A stretch of DNA of 21,116 bases, from the NCBI GenBank assembly GCA_964647545.1, contig CAZYHS010000025.1, forward strand, positions 1-21,116. The letters run 5' to 3'. The notes beneath the pieces were generated by a model, which saw only the letters and a list, made by a program, of their open reading frames with translations, was not told the origin of the DNA and ran no database searches. Of the stretch, positions 6,691 to 13,491 are shown one piece after another. The translations under genes were made by a program, and so were the position numbers. Numbering within the stretch: position 1 is the stretch's first letter; each line of letters begins with the position of its first letter. This DNA is from CAZYHS01 sp964647545 (GTDB lineage Bacteria > UBA10199 > GCA-002796325 > 1-14-0-20-49-13).

Positions 6691-8078
6691 TGAAAACAAA
6701 TAAAACGATCTTTTTGACATGTTTTTTGACATGCGCCCTGCTTATCGCCTCTTTCTCAAGTGCCTTTGCTCAATCGCATGAGCTCACAATCTTGCACATT
6801 AACGATCTGCACGGAAATATTAAGGCCCTTCCAAAGATCGCAAAGCTCGTCAAAGACATCGCAGCCGAAAACAAAAAGCACGCTCGCGATACAATTTTTC
6901 TACTTGGCGGCGACATGATAAGCGGCACGCCGGTCTCAACCCACTATAAAGGTGGCGCCGAATTTGCGATATTGAGCAAGACTGGGGCCCTTGCGAACGT
7001 CATCGGCAATCACGAGTTTGACTTTGGACTCAAAGCCCTTACAAAAAATATTAAAGATGCCTCGTTCGACACTTTAAGCGCGAACATTTTTTTCAAAGAT
7101 AGCGACGAAGCCTTGACAAAAGCCGTCAAAACCACTTCGCTCGATAACGGTGAAAAACTTGCCGTCATCGGGCTGACCGGAAAGAATGTCAGGAAGCTAA
7201 CAACGCCGTCGGGGGTCGCAGACCTCACCTTTAAAGATCAGTATAAAATCGCCGGCAAAGAGCTTGCAAAATTGGACGGCAAATTTCCCATCGTCATCGC
7301 GCTGACCCACGAAGGGGTCAATGCCGACGTAAAACTTGCGCAGAAATTTCCCGAATTCGACGTCGTCATCGGAGGGCACGACCATGTTAAACCCGCCGAA
7401 CATTGTCGCCTCGCGGGTAAAGCTCCGGTCTGTCAGGCTCCGGCAAACGGAAAATATCTAGGTAGGCTCGACCTCACGTTCGAGAATGGCGACTTAAAAT
7501 CGACCGCACAGAGCCTTATCGAAATCAGCGACAAACTTGACGGCGACAAATCGATTCAGGCGATGGTGGATAAGTTCATGGCCCCGATCGACAAAGAGAT
7601 GAAAAAAGTCGTCGCAATCGCCGCGACCGACCTCGTTCATAAACGCGAACTGAACCAGACGACTCCGCTTGGTTTTCACGTTGCAAAATCAATAGCTCTC
7701 TCGGTCGGCGCCGATATCGGCTTAATGAATTCGGGCGGCATAAGAAGGTCTCTCAAAAAGGGGCCGATCACGCGCGGCGACATCGAAGAGGTTTTGCCGT
7801 TCCAAAACTCTATCGTAAAATTTGAAATGAAAGGCTCGGATATTTTGGCCTTCCTTAAATTAACAAGCGGGAAAAAAATCAATATGCAGGTTTGGCCGCA
7901 CTTCGACGAACTTAATATTGCCCCTTCAAAAAAATATACCGTCGCTGTTTCAAGCTATTACGCCGAAGGGGGCGACGGACTGAAAACTTTTTCAAAACTA
8001 AAAGAGCTTGAGCGAACGGATGAAATGCTTGCCGGAGCTTTCACCGACTACGCTCGAAAGGAAAAGATCCTCAGATGA
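6690..8078 (+). CDS. Periplasmic 5'-nucleotidase/UshA-like metallophosphoesterase
   Basis: This 462-aa secreted two-domain phosphoesterase has a signal peptide at residues 1-27 (lysine start, hydrophobic core, cleavage after SAFA). The N-terminal calcineurin-like domain carries the dimetal ligands in order: DLH (D39, H41), GGD (D75), GNHE (N107, H108), THEG (H207) and GGHDH (H230, H232). The C-terminal nucleotidase domain (about 310-460) has NSGGIR (347-352), LPFQN (369-373) and the substrate-stacking block YYAEGGDG (423-430). These are 5'-nucleotidase family features, so nucleotide or another phosphate ester is the likely substrate, probably for phosphate or nucleoside scavenging. The exact specificity is open. 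It is tightly linked on both sides: one shared base with ridA and an ATGA overlap with the lyase. Confidence 0.88.
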   Translation: MKTNKTIFLTCFLTCALLIASFSSAFAQSHELTILHINDLHGNIKALPKIAKLVKDIAAENKKHARDTIFLLGGDMISGTPVSTHYKGGAEFAILSKTGALANVIGNHEFDFGLKALTKNIKDASFDTLSANIFFKDSDEALTKAVKTTSLDNGEKLAVIGLTGKNVRKLTTPSGVADLTFKDQYKIAGKELAKLDGKFPIVIALTHEGVNADVKLAQKFPEFDVVIGGHDHVKPAEHCRLAGKAPVCQAPANGKYLGRLDLTFENGDLKSTAQSLIEISDKLDGDKSIQAMVDKFMAPIDKEMKKVVAIAATDLVHKRELNQTTPLGFHVAKSIALSVGADIGLMNSGGIRRSLKKGPITRGDIEEVLPFQNSIVKFEMKGSDILAFLKLTSGKKINMQVWPHFDELNIAPSKKYTVAVSSYYAEGGDGLKTFSKLKELERTDEMLAGAFTDYARKEKILR

Positions 8079-9448
8079 ATTACACGCCGGCCGAACCTTT
8101 CAAAATAAAGATGGTCGAGCGTCTTCGCCCGACGACCCGCGACGAACGGATTGAAATATTAAAAAGCGCGGGTTTCAACACGATGATGCTCAAAAGCGAA
8201 GACATCGCGATAGATCTCCTCACCGACAGCGGCACTTCGGCGATGAGCGACAGACAATGGGCAGCGTTGATGCTCGGCGACGAAGCCTATTCCGGCAGTT
8301 CAAATTTTTTCGCTCTGGAAAAGGCGGTTAGGGAGGTTTACGGCTTTAAATACGTCGTGCCGACACATCAAGGAAGAGGGGCCGAACATCTTGTTTCGCG
8401 TTCGCTCATCAAGCAGGGGATGTACGTGCTCGGCAACCTCTACTTTCCTACGACCCGCATTCTGCAAGAACTTGCAGGGGGCACCTTCGTTGACGTCTCT
8501 ATCGAGGACTCTCAGGAAGCCGACATCGATCATCCTTTCAAAGGCAACATCGATATTTCAAAGCTCGAAAATATCGTCGCGCAAGTGGGGGCGCGACGAG
8601 TCGCTTACATTAACATTCAAACCTGCGTTAACGCCGCGGGGGGCCAGCCGATATCGCTGGCGAACCTGAAAGAGGTCCGTAATTTCTGCACGCATCACGG
8701 AATTAAGATCGTGCTAGACAACACGCGCACGGTGGAGAACGCCTACCTTATCAAGCGCCGCGAAGCAGGATACGCCGAAAGGCCGGTCGCCGATATCGTG
8801 CGGGAGATTTGCGGCATTGCCGACGCCGTCACAATGAGCGCAAAGAAAGATTCACTGGTAAACATCGGCGGATTTGCTGCGACCAATGACGAGGAGCTTT
8901 ACAAAAAGCTCTCCGGCCTTTGCATAGTTTTCGAAGGCTTGCAAACTTACGGCGGGCTTGCCGGACGCGACATGCAGGCAATGGCCGTGGGTATTCGTGA
9001 ATCTGTGGACGATTTTCACATCGATTGGAGAGTTTCTCAGGTCGAAAGACTCGGACAAAAGCTCGATCGCGCAGGAGTGCCGATGATCGTTCCGTTCGGC
9101 GGACACGCAATTTTTATAGACGCAAAGCGATTTTATTCGCACATCGCCCACGACGCGTTTCCGGCGCAAACGCTTTGCAACGCTCTTTACATCGAAGGTG
9201 GCATACGAGCAGGAGAAGCGGGAGTTTTATCTGCCGGTCGCGATAGAAAGACCGGCGACCATCGCTACCCTAAGCTTGAACTTGTGCGCTTGGCCATTCC
9301 AAGGCGGGTTTACACAAATTCGCATTTGGACTTCACCGCAGACGTTGCGATCGCTATCTACGACCGCAAAAAAGCCTACCGTGGGCTGAGACTAACCTTT
9401 GAGCCGCAGGACTTCAGGTTCTACGGCGCCCAGTTCGAGCCGATCTAA
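8075..9448 (+). CDS. PLP beta-eliminating lyase, tyrosine phenol-lyase/tryptophanase family, unusual pocket
   Basis: This 457-aa enzyme aligns along its whole length with tyrosine phenol-lyase (TPL, about 456 aa) and tryptophanase. Catalytic parts are intact: LLTDSGT (48-54), GDEAYSGS with Y72, PTHQGRGAE (96-104), D215 and R218 of the cofactor site, PLP lysine K258 in MSAKKD, and carboxylate-binding R405 in VRLAIPRR. It should therefore cleave an amino acid with a beta leaving group to pyruvate and ammonia through 2-aminoacrylate. The side-chain pocket is different. Compared from memory with TPL of Citrobacter, T124 is P125, R381 is A382, M379 is G380 and F36 is M37, while F448 is retained as F449. 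The tryptophanase-specific Asp137 and His463 are also absent. Substrate is therefore unknown; neither phenol-lyase nor tryptophanase should be assumed. It is the last gene of the ridA operon. Confidence 0.88.
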   Translation: MNYTPAEPFKIKMVERLRPTTRDERIEILKSAGFNTMMLKSEDIAIDLLTDSGTSAMSDRQWAALMLGDEAYSGSSNFFALEKAVREVYGFKYVVPTHQGRGAEHLVSRSLIKQGMYVLGNLYFPTTRILQELAGGTFVDVSIEDSQEADIDHPFKGNIDISKLENIVAQVGARRVAYINIQTCVNAAGGQPISLANLKEVRNFCTHHGIKIVLDNTRTVENAYLIKRREAGYAERPVADIVREICGIADAVTMSAKKDSLVNIGGFAATNDEELYKKLSGLCIVFEGLQTYGGLAGRDMQAMAVGIRESVDDFHIDWRVSQVERLGQKLDRAGVPMIVPFGGHAIFIDAKRFYSHIAHDAFPAQTLCNALYIEGGIRAGEAGVLSAGRDRKTGDHRYPKLELVRLAIPRRVYTNSHLDFTADVAIAIYDRKKAYRGLRLTFEPQDFRFYGAQFEPI

Positions 9449-9453
9449 AATCG

Positions 9454-9879
9454 TCAGACCACTTTAGTCGTTCCACCGACGTTGACTTCCTCTTTTGGAA
9501 GATCAAGCAGTCTTTTGACCGTCTTCACAAGCTTTTCTCTGATGATCGGCTTTTCGATGAATTCATCGACCGGAAGAAACTCGCCGTCTGTCTTCGGGCT
9601 GAACTTTGTCCCAAGTTTTTGATTGATCGATGTCAGCATCAATATCGGAACGAACTTGAGATGATCATCCTGCCTGAACTTGTAGGCTGCATGAAATCCG
9701 GCCGTGTCGTCCTCCATCATGACGTCGAGCACGATAATGTCGGGGCCAAACGTCTTGGCCTTTTCAATACCGTCGCGCGAATTCATCGCCGTCTCGACCG
9801 TGTGCCCGTCCTCGTTCAAAAAATATTTGCACGTTTCGAGCACGTCCTGATCATCATCGATACAGATTATCTTCGCCAT
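9454..9879 (-). CDS. Stand-alone response regulator receiver domain
   Basis: This is a 141-aa single receiver (REC) domain with no output domain. The acidic pocket DDD (8-10), phospho-acceptor D52 in VLDVMM, T83 and K110 in EKP are all present, so it should be phosphorylated by a histidine kinase. The segment between T83 and K110 is longer than in CheY (27 versus about 22 residues), a trait shared with the other lone receiver of this operon. The ATG has a strong AGGAGG ribosome binding site. It is the last gene of the hydrogenase operon, 14 nt after the receiver-kinase gene, and its stop lies 5 nt from the stop of the convergent lyase gene. Without an output domain it probably acts as a phosphate relay or sink, or by protein contact. 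Confidence 0.9.
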   Translation of the reverse strand: MAKIICIDDDQDVLETCKYFLNEDGHTVETAMNSRDGIEKAKTFGPDIIVLDVMMEDDTAGFHAAYKFRQDDHLKFVPILMLTSINQKLGTKFSPKTDGEFLPVDEFIEKPIIREKLVKTVKRLLDLPKEEVNVGGTTKVV

Positions 9880-9893
9880 ATTTCCTCCTGCGT

Positions 9894-11024
9894 TTAATTC
9901 AAATTATTTGCCGGTAAAAAAATCGTAAAGCGACTCCCTTTTCCGGCTTCGCTTTCGACGCTAATACGTCCGCCGTTCAAGTCAACCAGCTTTTTGACGG
10001 TTGACAGCCCAAGCCCGCTACCTTCGATGCCGGCGGTGTGCTCGTTCTTGATGCGGGCGAACTCCTTGAAAAGATGCTGCTGTTCTTCCGCGTTCATTCC
10101 GATCCCAGAATCTTTAACGCTCAAGCTCAAGCCGCCGTCAACATTCTGTGCGGCGATCTCGACCGTTCCGCCGCGTTTGTTGTACTTAACCGCGTTGCTC
10201 ACCAGATTATTGAGCATCATCGCCACCTCATCGGCATCGGCATCGATCATCGTTTGGGGCGTTGCTTGGTTGATAAGCTTAACCTCTTTTGCGCGTGCGG
10301 TTTCGGTCAACAGCTCGATCGACTCTCTTATCTTTTCGAACAGGTCTAACTTCGAAACGCTGCGCTCTCGCTTTCCCGATTCTATCATGGTCATATCGAG
10401 AAGATCGTTGATCATGCGGCGCATGCCGTCAATTCTGACCTTGCACCGGCCGAGCATTTTTGTCGCGCTTTCGCTCGATGAAAATTCTTTTCCGGTCGCA
10501 AGGATGTCGAGGTAACCGTCTATTGCGTTTATCGGCGATTTCAACTCGTGCGCCAAGACCGAAACGAACTGAAACCGCACCTGCCTCTTTTCGTCCTCCA
10601 GCGCCTTAGCCTTCCGGCTTAAATAAAGATTTCTGACCGCCTTGGTTATAACGCTCTTTAGTTCGTCGGGGGTGAACGGTTTTGGAATGAAATCGAACGC
10701 CCCTCCTTTTGTCGCGCTGATCGCCACATCCAGCGAAGCGTAGGCGGTTATCATGATCGTCATGACAAAGATCTTACGCTCCTTGAGAGCGTTCATAACG
10801 TCGAGGCCGTGAACGTCGGGGAGCTTATAATCCAGCAGCATAATATCGGGCTTGTGCTTTTCGGCAATTTCAATTGCCTCAAGCCCCGTCCCCACGGTTT
10901 CAATCTTAAGAGAGACCGCTTCGTTGAAGTCGTCCATGCGGCATTCATAGCCGGAAAGTATCCTTTCGATACCGCTACGGATACCGAGCTCGTCATCTAC
11001 CACGAGGATGTTGATGCTCTTCAT
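9894..11024 (-). CDS. Receiver-histidine kinase hybrid protein
   Basis: This is a 376-aa soluble protein with an N-terminal receiver domain (about 5-125) followed by a histidine kinase. The receiver has D10/D11, phospho-acceptor D65 in MLLDYKLPD, and K115 in PKPF. The dimerisation/phosphotransfer domain has H159 in VLAHELKSP. The ATPase domain has an N box NNLVSNAVKYN (272-282, key N277), G1 DSGIGM (305-310) and G2 GSGLGLS (335-341). There is no membrane segment and no sensory domain, so its input is phosphorylation of its own receiver. That suits a second-tier kinase in a relay below the iron-sulfur sensor kinase encoded just before it (4-nt ATGA overlap). The start is supported by a GAGGT ribosome binding site. 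The output partner is not obvious within the operon. Confidence 0.92.
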   Translation of the reverse strand: MKSINILVVDDELGIRSGIERILSGYECRMDDFNEAVSLKIETVGTGLEAIEIAEKHKPDIMLLDYKLPDVHGLDVMNALKERKIFVMTIMITAYASLDVAISATKGGAFDFIPKPFTPDELKSVITKAVRNLYLSRKAKALEDEKRQVRFQFVSVLAHELKSPINAIDGYLDILATGKEFSSSESATKMLGRCKVRIDGMRRMINDLLDMTMIESGKRERSVSKLDLFEKIRESIELLTETARAKEVKLINQATPQTMIDADADEVAMMLNNLVSNAVKYNKRGGTVEIAAQNVDGGLSLSVKDSGIGMNAEEQQHLFKEFARIKNEHTAGIEGSGLGLSTVKKLVDLNGGRISVESEAGKGSRFTIFLPANNLN

Positions 11025-13054
11025 ATAAACCTCTCCGACCTTCTAAAATGGTCGCCCATGCCGGCGTGATCGTGAATTCTTGGAAGCTTCACACGGAAAG
11101 TGGTCCCTGTCGGGCCTTTGGAAGCGTCTGAATTCGACTCGACTTCGATCGTGCCGTTGTGCATCTTCACAATACCGTAAACGACCGCAAGCCCAAGCCC
11201 CGTCCCCTGCCCCAACTTTTTCGTCGTAAAGAACGGCTGAAAAATAAGTTTTATCTTATCGGGGTCTATGCCCGAACCGCTGTCGGTCACCGAATAGACC
11301 ACCGAGGAGGCGTTAACATGCGACTCAATCTTTAACTCGCCTCCGCCCGACATCGCCTCGATTGCGTTTGTGACAAGATTGACAAAGACCTGAATCATCT
11401 GGTCAACGTCGAGCTGCACGCGTTTTTCGGGTTCGTTGCACGTCATTGAAACCTTTACGCCGTCCGGCACGACCACCGAGTCGAACGCTCTCTCGACAAC
11501 TGCAAGAGACGCGACCTCCTGCAGATTAAGTCTGGTCTTTCTTGCAAAATTCAAAAGACCGGAAACAATTTTCTTACATCGCTCGGCCTGTTCGACTATC
11601 ATCGCCACATCGTTAAAATCTTCGGTGCCGTCCCTGAACTTATCTTTCAAAATATTGGCATAGAGCAAAACCACGCCAAGCGGGTTGTTCACTTCGTGCG
11701 CAATGCCGGCCGCGAGCTGCCCCATGCTGGCCATCTTTTCCGATTGCAAAAGATTCTGCTGCGCTTTTTCAAGGGCCTTGTAAGAACCTTCAAGTTCGCT
11801 TGCCGTATGCCTTATGGTCTCGATCGTGTAAGGCAGGCACATCTCGTTCTCGGCGAGTCCGTTGCAAATGGCTATCGCATGAGCGCGACATGTGTCGTAA
11901 CCACAGGCGCCGCAGTTTAACTCGTCGGCGGCCTGAAGTTTCCCCATCTTCTGCATTACTTTTTTTATCTCCGATTCGTCGGGCACCGGCATGCGCATAT
12001 CGTCGGCCGAATATTTTCGCGACAGATCAAGGCCTGCCAGCTGGTCCATATTTTGCCGCCACAAAACGCGGTCGAGAGACTTCATGCGATAGCGGACATA
12101 TTTGCTGATGAGCGCGCGCTTTTTAAGCAGCGGAATCGAATCGTCGATGCCGGGACCGGCGATACAACCGTTGCACGATAGAATTTCGAGCAATCTCACC
12201 TCGGGACTGCCGCTCCCAAATTCGACTATCGCGCTCTCAAAATGGTTGAGCCCGTCCGAGGTAACGACCTCGCCGGCGACCAGATCTTCTTCGATATTCG
12301 CCGCCTGAAGTAAGCCGCGGCTTATAGGAAGCAAGGTGCCCAAAGAGGGATGCGGCTGGTCGAAATCGGAAGGATCGATATTCAAAGAGTCGGCCCCTAT
12401 CTTTTCGAAGTGCTCCTTAAGTTCGTTGAATGTGATGACGACGTCGATCTTGGCCCTGTCAAACTCCGAACTTTCCATCTTTTTAGCGACGCACGGCCCG
12501 ATAAAAACTTTTTTTATGCCGGCGCCGTAAAGCTCATCAACGGCAAGAGCGGTCGCTATCATCGGAGAGACGATCGGCGCGATCTTTTCCACAAGTTCCG
12601 GTTGAAATTTTTCAATGAACGAAACTATCGCCGGACAATTTGCGGCGATGTACCTTTCCGAGCCTGCGGCCGCCAAGAGTCTGTTGTACCTGTCGGCGAC
12701 AAGATCTGCCCCGAACGCTACCTCAAAAACATGGCTAAATCCCAAGTGACGCAAAAGTCCGACGAACTCCGGAAAATCATATTCGGGAAACGCGGCCGGA
12801 AAGCTTGGCGCCACGCAGGCGGCAACTTTTGCTCCCGACTTGATCAGAGACAAAGCCTCATCGAACGACGAGATGAAATTTTTGGCCTTCTGGCTGCAAA
12901 CACGGACGCAGTTTCCGCAGCCGATACATCGCGAAGTGACGACCTCTGCCTGCCCCTCTTGGATCCTTATCGCCTTGGCGGGGCATTCACGAACGCAGGT
13001 AAAGCAGACCCTGCATTTTGCCTTCTCCGTCCGTATGAAAAAACTCGCGTCCAT
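11021..13054 (-). CDS. Fe-hydrogenase-like iron-sulfur sensor histidine kinase (HydS-like)
   Basis: This is a 677-aa soluble fusion. Residues 10-56 form a two-cluster ferredoxin (C14, C17, C20, C24 and C43, C46, C49, C53). Residues about 75-315 are an Fe-hydrogenase large-subunit-like domain with reduced H-cluster motifs: ANCPAI (C140), GPCVAKK (C188) and SCNGCIAGPG (C294, C297). A further 4Fe-4S motif CX2CX4CX16C (C381, C384, C389, C406) precedes a coiled segment. The kinase then follows: H453 in GIAHEVNNP, N box NLVTNAIEAM (559-568), G1 DSGSGI (591-596) and G2 GTGLGL (617-622). No membrane segments are seen. It most likely senses H2 or electron-carrier redox state and signals by phosphorylation, as proposed for histidine-kinase-linked group C [FeFe] hydrogenases. 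Whether a complete H cluster assembles is uncertain. It lies between two receiver genes, immediately after hydA and one receiver. Confidence 0.9.
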   Translation of the reverse strand: MDASFFIRTEKAKCRVCFTCVRECPAKAIRIQEGQAEVVTSRCIGCGNCVRVCSQKAKNFISSFDEALSLIKSGAKVAACVAPSFPAAFPEYDFPEFVGLLRHLGFSHVFEVAFGADLVADRYNRLLAAAGSERYIAANCPAIVSFIEKFQPELVEKIAPIVSPMIATALAVDELYGAGIKKVFIGPCVAKKMESSEFDRAKIDVVITFNELKEHFEKIGADSLNIDPSDFDQPHPSLGTLLPISRGLLQAANIEEDLVAGEVVTSDGLNHFESAIVEFGSGSPEVRLLEILSCNGCIAGPGIDDSIPLLKKRALISKYVRYRMKSLDRVLWRQNMDQLAGLDLSRKYSADDMRMPVPDESEIKKVMQKMGKLQAADELNCGACGYDTCRAHAIAICNGLAENEMCLPYTIETIRHTASELEGSYKALEKAQQNLLQSEKMASMGQLAAGIAHEVNNPLGVVLLYANILKDKFRDGTEDFNDVAMIVEQAERCKKIVSGLLNFARKTRLNLQEVASLAVVERAFDSVVVPDGVKVSMTCNEPEKRVQLDVDQMIQVFVNLVTNAIEAMSGGGELKIESHVNASSVVYSVTDSGSGIDPDKIKLIFQPFFTTKKLGQGTGLGLAVVYGIVKMHNGTIEVESNSDASKGPTGTTFRVKLPRIHDHAGMGDHFRRSERFI

Positions 13055-13076
13055 AGAGATCGGCTCGATTAAAAAA

Positions 13077-13472
13077 TTAGAGGCCTTCTACCAAACGACG
13101 AACCTGAGTCATTATCACATCGGCCCTGACCGGCTTATTGACGACGGCGTCGGCCTTGATCCACGGCTTTGAAGAATTTTCCTGCGACGGAAAATTCATA
13201 CCGGTAACCGCAGTTACCGAAGTGCAAAGTATCACCGGAGTGTCCGGATACATCTTTTTGATCTGATGGCAGAGCACAAAACCGGAATCTTTGTGCTCCA
13301 TCATGACGTCCAATATAGCAAGGTCGGGCTCGACACGTGACAGCGCATCTTCGGCCTCGGCCTCGCTTTGAGCGGACGTGACCTCAAAGCCGGCCGGCTT
13401 TAAAATCGCCGTAAGCTGTTCGATTACATCCGGATCGTCATCTATCAATAAAACCTGTTTTTTATCGTTCAT
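13077..13472 (-). CDS. Stand-alone response regulator receiver domain
   Basis: This 131-aa lone receiver domain sits between hydA (19-nt gap) and the iron-sulfur sensor kinase (22-nt gap). Pocket residues are DDD (11-13), phospho-acceptor D55 in AILDVMM, T84 and K113 in NKP. The T84 to K113 loop is extended (29 residues) and includes an FPSQ...KPWIKADA stretch. The operon's other lone receiver has a similar extension at the same place (KFSP...LPVDEF), so the two are probably paralogues of one subfamily. A GAGGT ribosome binding site precedes the ATG. The position argues that it is the direct phosphoryl partner of the sensor kinase. With no DNA-binding part it may act on the hydrogenase complex or pass phosphate on. 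Confidence 0.9.
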   Translation of the reverse strand: MNDKKQVLLIDDDPDVIEQLTAILKPAGFEVTSAQSEAEAEDALSRVEPDLAILDVMMEHKDSGFVLCHQIKKMYPDTPVILCTSVTAVTGMNFPSQENSSKPWIKADAVVNKPVRADVIMTQVRRLVEGL

Positions 13473-13491
13473 AGTAACCTCGAATTTAAAA

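Noticed and set aside
12350..13072. A 240-codon plus-strand open frame opposite the iron-sulfur sensor kinase.
   Set aside because: Its translation is basic and low in recognisable structure, and the opposite strand has intact ferredoxin and hydrogenase motifs; it is a shadow.
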